DNA from: Iningainema tapete BLCC-T55 | GTDB lineage: Bacteria > Cyanobacteriota > Cyanobacteriia > Cyanobacteriales > Nostocaceae | Length of the DNA stretch: 64,000 bases | Reading direction: 5' to 3' | NCBI RefSeq assembly: GCF_014698965.1 | Contig: NZ_JACXAE010000086.1 | Span: forward strand, 248,001 to 312,000 | Shown: piece after piece, positions 27,495 through 36,802 of the stretch | Layout of the letters: every line of letters begins with the position of its first letter | Position numbering within the stretch: the stretch's first letter is position 1 | Position numbers and translations under genes: made by a program | Notes under the pieces: generated by a model | Seen by the model: the letters and a program-made list of their open reading frames with translations, nothing else | What the model was told of the DNA's origin: nothing | Databases searched by the model: none

Positions 27495-27697
27495 GTTAAG
27501 CAATCGGAGGGTATTTACAAGCTTACTCTGTCAATTTGGGAATAGTTGTAGCAAAGTTTGCACTTATTGGCAAATAAAAGAGACAAAATGCAACTCGTAC
27601 ATTGGGCGCGGAAATAAAATTACCATTTCAAATAGGCAAAAGCCTTGATAGATAATACTTTTGAATGCGTGAATGCGTGAATGTACGCGCAGCGGTG

Positions 27698-28669
27698 CTA
27701 GCGTCTGGCGTAGACACTCATTGGTTCCTTAATAAATCTTATGTAAAGATGTTTGAAAGTAGATTTAATGACGCGGGGCATCCCAAAATCAATGGGGACA
27801 AACTTGTCTGGTAGTCGCCAATCATGAATTCGTAGTGCTTCTGGATGTAACAGAGAAAACTGGATAGCTTTTAATTCTGGGCAAACTCCTAACCTAACTG
27901 ATGCAGCAACTGTAGGAACTTGGTCGTATGGTACATTGAGAATCTCTACCATTGCTCGATCTAAAGCAAAAACATCAGCTGATGCAGCTAAAACGCCCAA
28001 CTCACGAGGTTCACCACCACTAGGACCGTTACCTTCATGACCGATGATCCCATCTAATATAGTTAAGTTGGGATTAATTGCTCTGGCTGTTTCCACCAAC
28101 ATTTCCCCAAATCGGTTAGCATCTTTCCCTGCTTCCATGTGCCACCAAGCCTTCATTTTGCCTGGTACACAACCAAACAAGTTTTTTACCCCTAACGTGA
28201 GTACCAGTTGAACATGGGACTTCACTTTTGGTAGATTAATCACTACGTCAGCCTCTATCGCTTCTTTACACAACAGCAAGTGGTTAAACTCTTCGCTAAT
28301 GGTTTGGTAGCGATGCCCGTGAAAATCGATAATCGGTAAATTCAATTCTTCTAAAACAGGTAAGTAGCCATTTGCTACTGCTACTCCCCTAGCGCTACCA
28401 AAAGCGGGGCTATCTCCCAAAAATGGTTTACCGCCAGCCTCAATTACCATAGAGGCAACTGCGTAAACTAATTCTGGGCGAGTGGTGCATTCTTTACCTG
28501 GGCGTGCGCCAGTGAGTAAGTTGGGTTTGAGTAAAACGCGATTTCCTGGCTTGACAAACGCCGCCATTCCCCCTATGGGTTCTAGCAGTGTTTCTAAAGA
28601 TTCCCGTAGAACCTCTTTTGCGTAAGAATTTGCACGAATTATGCTGACGGATGAATTTGGAGGAAGCAT
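27698..28669 (-). CDS. DUF362 domain protein
   Basis: 323 residues from the second in-frame ATG (MLPPNSSVSIIRA); the ATG at 28690 adds seven. DUF362 hallmarks: VKPGNRVLLKPNLL, GDSPAFGSARGVA, INLPKVKSHVQLVLTLGVKNLFGCVPGKMKAWWH and LDGIIGHEGNGPSGGEPRELGVLAAS. The ferredoxin half found in some relatives is absent. Function is unknown; family members are suspected iron-sulfur or redox-associated proteins. The 3' end of the gene lies within a dispersed repeat, so the last few codons (VYARR) may be repeat-derived. Confidence 0.8.
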   Translation of the reverse strand: MLPPNSSVSIIRANSYAKEVLRESLETLLEPIGGMAAFVKPGNRVLLKPNLLTGARPGKECTTRPELVYAVASMVIEAGGKPFLGDSPAFGSARGVAVANGYLPVLEELNLPIIDFHGHRYQTISEEFNHLLLCKEAIEADVVINLPKVKSHVQLVLTLGVKNLFGCVPGKMKAWWHMEAGKDANRFGEMLVETARAINPNLTILDGIIGHEGNGPSGGEPRELGVLAASADVFALDRAMVEILNVPYDQVPTVAASVRLGVCPELKAIQFSLLHPEALRIHDWRLPDKFVPIDFGMPRVIKSTFKHLYIRFIKEPMSVYARR

Positions 28670-28743
28670 AGTTAAATAATGAACAAACAAGAAAGAATTG
28701 GGAAGGAAGAAATTGTTATAGTTCTATCTTCCTTCTTTCTTCT

Positions 28744-30180
28744 TTAATCCGATTCGCCGTCTTGGTATTTTAGAGGTACGATCGCACTCATTTGTTCCAA
28801 GTTTAGTACTTCGGCTAATTCGGCTTCATTCATTAGTCCCTTTTCCAGTACAATCTGTCGCAGCGACTTACCAGTTTCCAATGATTCTTTTGCCACAGCA
28901 GCTGCATTGAGATAACCGATGTGTGGATTTAATGCCGTTACCAAAGCTAAACTGCCTTCGGCAAAAGCTAAACACCGTTCTTGATTTGCAGTAATTCCAG
29001 TTAAGCAGCGTTCGGTGAGCGCGGCAATGGTGTTACCGAGAATTTCAATGCTGTGAATTAGGTTGTAAGCTATCAGAGGCATCATCACATTCAGTTCTAA
29101 TTGTCCTGCAAGTGATGCAAGTGCGATCGCACTATCGTAACCCATTACCTGAAAACATACCATTGATGTCATTTCTGCCATAACTGGGTTATACTTACCA
29201 GGCATAATTGAGGAACCTGGTTGCACTGGGGGTAATTGAATTTCTTTGAAACCAGTTTTTGGTCCTGAATCCATGAGGCGCAAATCATGAGATATTTTAG
29301 CTAGGTCAGTTGCTAAGTTACGTAAAGCACCGGAAACATTTACAAATGGTGCCATACTTTGCATTGCTGCCATTAGATGAGGTGCAGGTTCTAAAGGACA
29401 ATCGATTAACTCCGAAAGAACTGTTACTACTCGCCCACGATATTGAGGATGAGTATTCATACCCGTTCCAGCAGCACTACCACCTAAACCCAGCACCATC
29501 AAATCCCCACTATTGGTGTATATCCGGTTTTGATGTTCGCTCAGAATGTGCGCCCAAGCACGAAAGTTTTCTCCCAACCTTACAGGTACGGCATCTTGCA
29601 TGTGAGTTCTACCGGATCTAACTGTATCTTGAAATTGGACAGCTTTTTCTTCAAGTGCTTGTATTGCCCCTTCTAATGCTGGGTGTAGTGTTTTTGATAA
29701 TGCCAGCAAACCGCCAATGCGAATTGCGGTGGGGATGACATCATTGGTAGACTGCCCATAATTGACGTGATCGTTGGGACTAACTAGTTTGTAATTACCT
29801 TTTTCATCACCAAGAATTTCTAGCGCCCGATTTGCCAGTACTTCATTTACGTTCATATGGTGAGAAGTACCAGCACCTGCTTGATAAACATCTACCACAA
29901 ACTGATCGCGAAATTTCCCAGCAAGTACTTCATCAGCCGCTTGCACAATCGCTTTACTTACGTCTTGGGGAATGCAGCTAAGTTCTCCATTAACAATTGC
30001 TGTAGCTTTTTTAATCAAGATACAAGCATCTACGTAAGTATGAAGAGGCTTAATACCACTGATGGGGAAATTTTCTGTTGCCCGCAGCGTTTGAATACCG
30101 TAATAAGCGCTACTAGGGATAAGGCGATCGCCCATTGAATCGCGTTCGATGCGTACTGAGGAATCTGGTTGTTGATTCAT
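28744..30180 (-). CDS. aspA: Aspartate ammonia-lyase (aspartase/fumarase superfamily)
   Basis: 478 residues. Superfamily signature GSSIMPGKYNPVMAEM and the catalytic stretches SGRTHMQDAVPVRLG and YGQSTNDVIPTAIR are intact. The N-terminus (RIERDSMGDRLIPSSAYYGIQTLRATENFPISG) is of the aspartase type; fumarase C is the main alternative. It deaminates L-aspartate to fumarate and ammonia. The C-terminal aspartase/fumarase C domain is present (SLETGKSLRQIVLEKGLMNE). Monocistronic, divergent from pgsA across heptamer repeats. Confidence 0.85.
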   Translation of the reverse strand: MNQQPDSSVRIERDSMGDRLIPSSAYYGIQTLRATENFPISGIKPLHTYVDACILIKKATAIVNGELSCIPQDVSKAIVQAADEVLAGKFRDQFVVDVYQAGAGTSHHMNVNEVLANRALEILGDEKGNYKLVSPNDHVNYGQSTNDVIPTAIRIGGLLALSKTLHPALEGAIQALEEKAVQFQDTVRSGRTHMQDAVPVRLGENFRAWAHILSEHQNRIYTNSGDLMVLGLGGSAAGTGMNTHPQYRGRVVTVLSELIDCPLEPAPHLMAAMQSMAPFVNVSGALRNLATDLAKISHDLRLMDSGPKTGFKEIQLPPVQPGSSIMPGKYNPVMAEMTSMVCFQVMGYDSAIALASLAGQLELNVMMPLIAYNLIHSIEILGNTIAALTERCLTGITANQERCLAFAEGSLALVTALNPHIGYLNAAAVAKESLETGKSLRQIVLEKGLMNEAELAEVLNLEQMSAIVPLKYQDGESD

Positions 30181-30204
30181 ATTGATTTTGGACTTTAGAT
30201 TAGG

Positions 30205-30256
30205 AATTGCTAACTGTTAACTGTTGACTGTTAACCGTCAACTGTCAACTGTCATC
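30205..30256. repeat. Heptamer tandem repeat (TTAACTG/CAACTGT)
   Basis: A run of TTAACTG, TTGACTG and TCAACTG heptamers fills the aspA-pgsA divergent gap. It may displace or overlap both promoters. Confidence 0.75.
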
Positions 30257-30266
30257 CAAAATAGAC

Positions 30267-30794
30267 ATGACTATACCCAACTGGATTACTTTTTCTCGCT
30301 TATTAGCGTTACCTTTTCTGCTTTACGGGTTACGTAACCCTACACCCCAAGCGCGGTGGGTGTGTTTGGCAATTTTTCTCGTTGCCGCTCTGACTGATTG
30401 GTTGGATGGGTATTTGGCGCGGAAACTCAATCAAATTAGTGAATTAGGTAAGTTTCTCGATCCTTTAGTTGATAAACTACTGGTACTTGCGCCGTTACTA
30501 GCTTTAATTGAACTAGGGCAAGTTCCTGCTTGGGGTGTGTTTCTCATCCTAGCACGGGAGTTGGCGATCGCTGGTTGGCGGGTGAGCCAAACTACGATTA
30601 CCGGAGCCAATATTTGGGGTAAGCTGAAAACTGTCAGTCAAATAGTGGCGATCGTACTTTTAATCGCTCCCCTACCTGAAGTGTGGCAAATCCCCTCTGT
30701 TATAGCTTTCTGGATTTCTGTTGTTCTCACGTTAATTTCTGGGGCAATTTATATTTTTCCGCAAAAAGACGGTATCAGCACCGTAAAAAACTAA
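30267..30794 (+). CDS. pgsA: CDP-diacylglycerol-glycerol-3-phosphate 3-phosphatidyltransferase
   Basis: 175 residues with four or more hydrophobic segments. The CDP-alcohol phosphotransferase motif D-x2-DG-x2-AR-x8-G-x3-D-x3-D is complete: D44, D47, G48, A51, R52, G61, D65, D69. It makes phosphatidylglycerol phosphate, precursor of the only thylakoid phospholipid, phosphatidylglycerol. Its stop codon overlaps the start of the HicB-like gene by one base (TAATG). Confidence 0.93.
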   Translation: MTIPNWITFSRLLALPFLLYGLRNPTPQARWVCLAIFLVAALTDWLDGYLARKLNQISELGKFLDPLVDKLLVLAPLLALIELGQVPAWGVFLILARELAIAGWRVSQTTITGANIWGKLKTVSQIVAIVLLIAPLPEVWQIPSVIAFWISVVLTLISGAIYIFPQKDGISTVKN

Positions 30795-31018
30795 TGAAAC
30801 CCCAGTATAGCATTCTTATTCAGTGGTCAAACGAAGATCGCAAGTACATTGTCAGTTTACCTGAGTTTGGACCTTATGCACACACTCATGGAGATACCTA
30901 TGCGGATGCTCTCAAGAATGGAGAGGAAGTACTAGAGCTTTTGATTGAAGATTACCAAGCACAAGGAAAACCACTACCAGAACCTCTAACTACAAACGTT
31001 TGTTTTGAGTTCGTCTAA
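30794..31018 (+). CDS. HicB-like (UPF0150) protein
   Basis: 74 residues: YSILIQWSNEDRKYIVSLPEFGPYAHTHGDTYADALKNGEEVLELLIEDY is the partial RNase-H-like HicB fold. HicB proteins neutralise HicA mRNA interferases, but no HicA is beside it and no DNA-binding tail is present. It is probably an orphan antitoxin-like protein. The start was set by the ATG that overlaps the pgsA stop, which gives a full-length HicB domain. Confidence 0.75.
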   Translation: MKPQYSILIQWSNEDRKYIVSLPEFGPYAHTHGDTYADALKNGEEVLELLIEDYQAQGKPLPEPLTTNVCFEFV

Positions 31019-31847
31019 TCATCGGTAACGTAGTACATAGCAATCCTTCCCAAGTAACAATTACGTATCCCAAGAAGCCCGGTTTCGTTAAAGTTATCGG
31101 GCTTCTTAGTTATGACTAATTGTTTAGAACTGGTATAGAAAGAAATAAGTATCAATGAAGATTGTTCTTTACGAACAACTTTTTGATATTAGTACTAATA
31201 CGTGTAATCCGAGCCGAGTAAAAGAACTTACTCTTTATTACTACGTTCTGCTTTCATGTTTCATGAAAAACCTCTTTTTGCAACAAATCTATTGAGCTTT
31301 TTTAAGTTGGCTACTTAATTTTATTTATAAATTTGACTAATATACGTAAACTATTTTTCATTTATTGTTTATTTTAATATAATTAACCTACTTAAAGTAT
31401 TAAAAAAAATACATCTAAAGATAGATGTCAGTAATTTTTTTTGTAATGAATATGAATATTCTATGTATATTATTTTGTATAAGTGTTCATATATACATAT
31501 AAATTAAAGTATAATTGCAATGTCTATAATCTGTGTTAACTTACTTTTTATACTGTCTGTTACACGACTTTGTATTTAGTTGCAACAAAGTTTTATGGCA
31601 AAGTTGTAAGACAAAAGTTATATTTGGTAAATACTATAGACTTTTACAAAAATTTACTTTTAAATTCAAATTGCAATTGTGATTGCCATTTCTCAACAAA
31701 AAACAAGTATTTTTTTCTACACATGCGAAATAATACAAGAAAAATTAATGTGTATTATTTTTTGATTGAAAAATAATACCTCTAAAGAGATACAAAGGTG
31801 AGTGTGTAGTTACTATAAATTTTATTTAGGTATATGAGGAAACGTCT
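31019..31847. other. Long A+T-rich leader before the polysaccharide locus
   Basis: 829 bases. A terminator-like hairpin (31072-31107) closes the upstream operon; the rest is extremely A+T rich (31260-31800) without a trusted coding frame. It should hold the promoter of the exopolysaccharide genes. The end carries a GAGGAA ribosome site for the GTG at 31848. Confidence 0.5.
31072..31107 (+). terminator. Hairpin after the HicB-like gene
   Basis: 10-bp arms AAGAAGCCCG/CGGGCTTCTT with a 16-base loop, 53 bases after the stop codon; the following bases are TAGTTATG, so the T-run is weak. Confidence 0.6.
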
Positions 31848-33047
31848 GTGGAGCAAATACAAGAACCCACAGCTGTTTCTAACAATTTACACATGCAGGT
31901 GCGGTATTCTAAAGTTGATGCGTCTAACAGCAACAGAGGCAAAAAGCTTACCAGAATACCTAATCTTCACCAGGTGCAAAAACTACCAAATCTAGACGTA
32001 TACCTGTTAGAACGCCGCATTACCTGCATGACTGTCCCAGCCATTGTAGAAGCTATATATAAAGCTTCGATTGAGGGGAGAAAGATAACTGTAGCTAACT
32101 ACAATGTGCACAGTTTTAATCTTTCAATGCAACTACCTTGGTATTATCAATTTCTTCAGAGTGCGGAAATTACGCATTGTGACAGCGTAGGCATGTTAAA
32201 AGCGATTAGTTGGATGGGGCTAAAGTTACCCAGAGACTATCAATCTTCCTACACAATGTTGATGCCAAAAGTTTTAGAAAAATGCAATGAGCAGAGATTG
32301 TCTGTATTTTTGCTGGGAGCAAAACCTAATTGTTTAGAAACGGCTCTTAATCGCTTAAGAGAAGAATACCCGCGTGTAAATTTTTTTGGATACCACGGAT
32401 ATTTTGACAAAGAAGATACACAACAAAATGAAGCTGTGATTGAAAAAATAAATCAGGCAAAACCTCATGTATTAATAGTAGGCATGGGGATGCCAGTTCA
32501 AGAAAATTGGATTAGAAGATATGGCGATCACTTGCATGTTAATGCAATCATGTTAGGTGGAGCGATTATTGATCGCCTAGCGGGTGTTGTGCCAGACTGT
32601 CCAAGATTTGTTTCTCATATGGGTTTAGAATGGTTATATCGTTTGTACCGTGAACCCAAACGCCTAGCGGCTCGTTATTTACTGGGAAATCCCGCCTTTG
32701 TACTACATATTGCTTTAGCAAAGTTTTACGCCTCTCCATTACGCGTACAAGCTATGCAATCAATTGATAGCAATAGATTAGAAGCTGATGCCAACAAGAA
32801 CAAACACTTAAATTCAACCAATCAAAATCAGGAATCACTTGCAAACATTTACACGAGAGTCAAACAGATTGCTGATTATTTTGTGGAAGCAAACCTTTTG
32901 ACTAAAACACAAGTTGAAACTGCCTTATCTGAGCAAAAACTAACCGGAATGCTTTTAGGTGAAGTCCTAGAACGCAAGGGAGCAATTCAACAACAGACTA
33001 TCGATAAGATAGTTAAAAACATGAGCGCTGATGTAGCTAATAACTAA
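31848..33047 (+). CDS. WecG/TagA/CpsF glycosyltransferase with MshEN-like C-terminal domain
   Basis: 399 residues, GTG start with GAGGAA upstream. Residues ~45-300 are the GT26 fold (VANYNVHSFNLSMQ, ITHCDSVGMLKAISWMG, HVLIVGMGMPVQENWI, GLEWLYRLYREPKRLAARYL), which transfers a sugar to a lipid-linked acceptor. After a polar linker, residues ~338-392 (IADYFVEANLLTKTQVETAL then LLGEVLERKGAIQQQTIDKI) show two units of the type II secretion E N-terminal/MshEN pattern, a class that can bind cyclic di-GMP. The first gene of the locus. Transferase assignment is firm; the tail and its ligand are inference. Confidence 0.8.
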   Translation: MEQIQEPTAVSNNLHMQVRYSKVDASNSNRGKKLTRIPNLHQVQKLPNLDVYLLERRITCMTVPAIVEAIYKASIEGRKITVANYNVHSFNLSMQLPWYYQFLQSAEITHCDSVGMLKAISWMGLKLPRDYQSSYTMLMPKVLEKCNEQRLSVFLLGAKPNCLETALNRLREEYPRVNFFGYHGYFDKEDTQQNEAVIEKINQAKPHVLIVGMGMPVQENWIRRYGDHLHVNAIMLGGAIIDRLAGVVPDCPRFVSHMGLEWLYRLYREPKRLAARYLLGNPAFVLHIALAKFYASPLRVQAMQSIDSNRLEADANKNKHLNSTNQNQESLANIYTRVKQIADYFVEANLLTKTQVETALSEQKLTGMLLGEVLERKGAIQQQTIDKIVKNMSADVANN

Positions 33048-33187
33048 TAGCTCCGCAGCCTTTCTCTCTGAAATAGGGTGCATTCACAATGTAGTCCTTG
33101 TGGGGGCCGGTAGTATTGCCCGCTTTGATATCGAATAGAGAGCCACATCCGACAAAAAGCAGAATGCACAATTGCTGGAGTTATTAA

Positions 33188-34141
33188 ATGATTATTACCC
33201 CAAAAGTTAGTGTTATAGTCCCTGCCTATAACGTGAAATCGTACATCCACGATGCATTGGGTTCTCTAGAACGTCAAACTTTGTCAGAATTTGAGGCAAT
33301 TATTGTTGATGATGGTTCTTGTGATGGTACGGATGATGTGGTAAAACCTTTTTTAAAGCGCGATGCACGCTTTAAGTTGTTACAAAAACAAAATGGTGGT
33401 CTTTCTTCAGCACGCAACTATGGAATTCGTCATGCTTGCGGTAAGTATATTGCATTATTAGACGGCGATGATGTTTATCATTCAGATAAATTAGCTAATC
33501 ATGTAGCTCAACTTGAGCGTAATGCTGAGGTAGGAGTGGTTTACAGTGCTTCTAGGGCAATTCGCGATGATGGGAGATTAACTTTTATTACTTTGAGTGG
33601 CAAACCCATTCACGTCAACCCAATACTAGCTTTGTTGTGCAAAAACTTTGTCGGACACGGTTCTAATGCAGTATTCCGGCGCTGTTTGGTGGATGAGATT
33701 GGCGAGTTTGATGAAGAATTACGCAGTTGGGAAGATATTGATTTTTGGTTACGAATTGCGGTAACGCAAAAGTGGCGTTTTTACAGAGAGAAGCGTCTTT
33801 TGTCTTACTATCGTGTCCGCCCTTCTGGACTCTCTTTCAATCTTGTTCAAATGCGGATTAGTGGTGAACAAGTAATTCAGGCAGCTTACCGACGTTCTCC
33901 TGACTTAATAGAGCCAATGTTGCCAACTGCCTACGCCTACATGTACCGCTATTTAGCGCGATTGTGTCTCCAAGGTGGTGATACTCAAACAGCCCGTGAT
34001 TTTGTCGATCAAGCTTTTATTTGCGACAAGTCAATTTTTTATCAGGATATGCGTTCGCTTCTGACTTTAATTGCTTCGCGTCTAGCACCACTTAGTCAGG
34101 TAGTGATTGGGCGATCGCTTGGCAAGGCAAATGCCAGGTAA
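33188..34141 (+). CDS. Family 2 glycosyltransferase
   Basis: 317 residues. GT-A fold with VSVIVPAYNVKSYIHDALGS, IVDDGSCDGT and the metal-binding LLDGDD. The acceptor side has a RSWEDIDFWLRIA motif typical of polysaccharide GT2 enzymes. Cytoplasmic; adds a sugar from a nucleotide donor during repeat-unit assembly. It is followed by a GTAGAGACG palindrome (34152-34180). Confidence 0.88.
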   Translation: MIITPKVSVIVPAYNVKSYIHDALGSLERQTLSEFEAIIVDDGSCDGTDDVVKPFLKRDARFKLLQKQNGGLSSARNYGIRHACGKYIALLDGDDVYHSDKLANHVAQLERNAEVGVVYSASRAIRDDGRLTFITLSGKPIHVNPILALLCKNFVGHGSNAVFRRCLVDEIGEFDEELRSWEDIDFWLRIAVTQKWRFYREKRLLSYYRVRPSGLSFNLVQMRISGEQVIQAAYRRSPDLIEPMLPTAYAYMYRYLARLCLQGGDTQTARDFVDQAFICDKSIFYQDMRSLLTLIASRLAPLSQVVIGRSLGKANAR

Positions 34142-34151
34142 CCATGACACG

Positions 34152-34180
34152 GTAGAGACGTTCCGGCGGAACGTCTCTAC
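34152..34180. repeat. GTAGAGACG palindrome between GT2 and flippase genes
   Basis: Arms GTAGAGACGTTCCG and complement around a GC spacer. Same family as 53091-53119, to which it is almost identical. Confidence 0.8.
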
Positions 34181-34212
34181 AACGACGACACAAAACAGAT
34201 TTGCTGACAAAC

Positions 34213-35643
34213 ATGAAACAAATTTCATTGATTAAGAGTGGGTTTTGGATTACTTACAGTACCTTTATTACACGATTTTTTGCTTTATTAAGTAATTTAG
34301 TTTTAGCAAGGTTACTACAACCATCTGAGTTTGGTGTTATTGGCGTAGCCTACGTTTTCTGGTCTTTTTTTACACTTTTTACCCAAAGTACAACAGGGTC
34401 ATTTATCATTTACAAAGGTACTGAAGATCAACGCTACTTAAACACTACTTATACAATAAGTCTTGGCATTGGACTAACTTTTTCCTTGGCAATGATAGCT
34501 AGTTCACCATTGATAGCTAGTTTTTTCAATCAGCCAAACTTAACTTGGATCTTAATAGTATTTGCAGGTAATCTACTATTATCTTCTGTCTTCTGTATTT
34601 ATTCTGCAATTATGACCAGACAGTTACAATATCGAGAATTAGCAAATATAAATTTCATCAGTTGCATGACTCGATTGTTATCTACTATTGGTTCTGCTTT
34701 GCTCGGGTTGAGTTATTGGTCATTTGTGATTGGAGATACTGCTTCTTGGATCATAGGCTGCATTTTGACACGCTATAAATCTGGTCATAATTTACGTTTA
34801 GAAATTAACCCTCTTGTTAAATCGGAAGTTTTATCTTTCTGTCTTGGCTCTACTGGCTCTAGTTTTGGTTTTTATATGAATGCAAACCTAGATAATTTCG
34901 TTGTCGGTAAAGTGTTAGGTAGTACTAGCTTGGGTTACTACAACCTTGCTTATCAATTAACTATGGCATTATCTACTATTTTCAATTCAGTAATTGGTCA
35001 ACTGGGAATGCCAATCTTTGCTCAAATAGATGAGCAACAACAAGAAGATACGCTTTTTAAAGTTGTTGAGCAAGTTGCTTTTATAACCGCTCCTATCTAC
35101 GCTTTAATTTTTTTAGTAACTGATAAAGAATTTATATCTTTAGTATTTGGCTCTCAATGGACACCTTTATGCATTGTTATTCCTTGGTTGTTAATTTTTG
35201 CCTATTTTCGTGTTATAAATAATCCTCTAGATTCTATGCTATCTGCAAAGGGACGCCCAGACATTAATGCGAAAGTGAACCTTTATATTGCACCGCTTGC
35301 CGTTCTGAGTTTTTTTATTGGGGCTATATATAAAGGAATTCTTGGAGTGAGTATTGCGGTTGCTTTCATCTTGGGATTATTTTGGACATTTGCCTGGTGG
35401 TGGGCAGGCTGTAAACAATTTGGTTGGTCAATGCGAAAGTTTTTCATGTATGCTTTTACCCCGATTTTTCTAGTTATTTCACCTTTAGTTGTATCGATAA
35501 ATCTACCAATAGGTATTAAAGAAATTGTCTTTATTTTACTTTATGCTTTTAATATTAGATTTTTCTTTCCTCAACAATTCACTAAGTACAAAAATATTGC
35601 TGATAAATCTGTAAATTGGTTGAAAGCAAGATATGCACGCTAA
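34213..35643 (+). CDS. Wzx-type polysaccharide flippase
   Basis: 476 residues from the ATG; a TTG at 34201 would add four. About 12-14 hydrophobic segments spread along the chain, with the N-terminal MATE/Wzx pattern FITRFFALLSNLVLARLLQPSEFGVIG and the middle YNLAYQLTMALSTIFNSVIGQ typical of the lipopolysaccharide biosynthesis/oligosaccharide flippase family. It moves undecaprenyl-linked repeat units across the plasma membrane. Its 3' end overlaps the next gene only if that gene uses its upstream start. Confidence 0.85.
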   Translation: MKQISLIKSGFWITYSTFITRFFALLSNLVLARLLQPSEFGVIGVAYVFWSFFTLFTQSTTGSFIIYKGTEDQRYLNTTYTISLGIGLTFSLAMIASSPLIASFFNQPNLTWILIVFAGNLLLSSVFCIYSAIMTRQLQYRELANINFISCMTRLLSTIGSALLGLSYWSFVIGDTASWIIGCILTRYKSGHNLRLEINPLVKSEVLSFCLGSTGSSFGFYMNANLDNFVVGKVLGSTSLGYYNLAYQLTMALSTIFNSVIGQLGMPIFAQIDEQQQEDTLFKVVEQVAFITAPIYALIFLVTDKEFISLVFGSQWTPLCIVIPWLLIFAYFRVINNPLDSMLSAKGRPDINAKVNLYIAPLAVLSFFIGAIYKGILGVSIAVAFILGLFWTFAWWWAGCKQFGWSMRKFFMYAFTPIFLVISPLVVSINLPIGIKEIVFILLYAFNIRFFFPQQFTKYKNIADKSVNWLKARYAR

Positions 35644-35662
35644 TAATTTAGATAGGATTACT

Positions 35663-36766
35663 ATGATATACAAAAAAATATTAGTGACAGGAGAAGCGTT
35701 ATTTCTTGAGAGACATCAATTTCTTTTTCAAGCAATGTCTACACATATTAATAATCTACAGTTTCTCCCTAGAAGTAATGAATGGTATGAAACACAAATA
35801 CCGCGAATTACTTTGAAAAGTATTCTTACCCTTCTTACAGGTTCTTTACGTAAAGCCAATGCATTATTTCAAAAAAATAAACTGGCATTCATTTTGAAAT
35901 CAAAACGTGCAGAGTATGAAATTCACAAAATGAAATCTAAACCAGATCTTGTCTTTCATCTTTTTGGTACATACAGTCCCTTTTGGGACAAATTTGATAT
36001 TCCTTATGTGATGTACTTAGACTATACTGTAGCTTTGGCAGAGAGAAATTGGTCAGAATGGGCTAATTTTATTAATCATCAACAACGTCAGTCTTGGCTA
36101 GACTGCGAAAACCTAGTTTATCAAAGAGCCAAGCATATTTTTTGTATGAGTAATATAGTAAAGCAATCTTTAATTCAAGATTATGAGCTAGACTCTCAAA
36201 AAATCACTGTTGTAGGTTCTTCGGGCGATTTTATAGAAAATTACAACGGAGAAAAAACACTTGGAACGAAAAGAATACTATTTAATGGATCAGATTTTAA
36301 GAGAAAGGGTGGAGATTTAGTTTTAAATGCTTTCCAGAAGGTAAAACAAGTAATTCCTGAAGCGAAATTAGTTATAATAGGTAAAAGAATATCAGTAAAT
36401 GAAGACGGGGTTGAAAATCCAGGACATATTTCTCGTTCAGATATTCATAATCTTTTTCTCACAACAGATTTAGTTGTTGCACCTGCATTTTGCGATCCTT
36501 TTCCAACTTTTCTTTTGGAGGCAATGAATTATGGAATTCCCTGCATTGTCTCCGCTAATGATGGGATGCCAGAAATTATTGAGCATGAGGTGAATGGGAT
36601 TGTTATTGAACAACTAACAGCTGATATGTTAGCTAGTCACATAATTAATTTGTTAAGCAATCCTTTGAGATTAGAATCCATGTCTCAAGCAGCACGCTCC
36701 AAGGTGAAAACTAAATTTAACTGGAACAATATAGCTCAGCAAATAGTCAAAACTTTATCTAATTAA
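35663..36766 (+). CDS. Family 4 glycosyltransferase, first of a tandem pair
   Basis: 367 residues from ATG 35663, chosen because MIYKKILVTGEALFLERHQFLFQAMS lines up with the start of the next gene and follows an ATAGG ribosome site. An ATG at 35633 overlapping the flippase gene would add ten. The GT-B donor half has GSDFKRKGGDLVLNAF and the E-x7-E type element DPFPTFLLEAMNYGIPCIVSANDGMPEIIEHEVNG. It is strikingly similar to 36803-37912 along the entire length. Retaining transferase, donor unknown. Confidence 0.87.
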   Translation: MIYKKILVTGEALFLERHQFLFQAMSTHINNLQFLPRSNEWYETQIPRITLKSILTLLTGSLRKANALFQKNKLAFILKSKRAEYEIHKMKSKPDLVFHLFGTYSPFWDKFDIPYVMYLDYTVALAERNWSEWANFINHQQRQSWLDCENLVYQRAKHIFCMSNIVKQSLIQDYELDSQKITVVGSSGDFIENYNGEKTLGTKRILFNGSDFKRKGGDLVLNAFQKVKQVIPEAKLVIIGKRISVNEDGVENPGHISRSDIHNLFLTTDLVVAPAFCDPFPTFLLEAMNYGIPCIVSANDGMPEIIEHEVNGIVIEQLTADMLASHIINLLSNPLRLESMSQAARSKVKTKFNWNNIAQQIVKTLSN

Positions 36767-36802
36767 GTCATATTTAAGTAAAAATTAATTTCCGCTCAAG
36801 TT

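Larger units (their letters stand above)
26981..27697. other. Gene-free region with two hairpins
   Basis: 717 bases without a coding frame that I trust. It holds a 17-bp hairpin at 27241-27277 and a terminator at 27464-27494; the rest is A+T rich. A repeat with GCAGCGGTGCTAGCG and GCGTAGACA lies at 27688-27717 and runs into the 3' end of the DUF362 gene. Confidence 0.5.

Noticed and set aside
31570-31776. 68-codon frame in the A+T-rich leader
   Set aside because: Composition is that of random A+T-rich DNA (Asn, Lys, Tyr, Phe rich), there is no ribosome site and no domain pattern.
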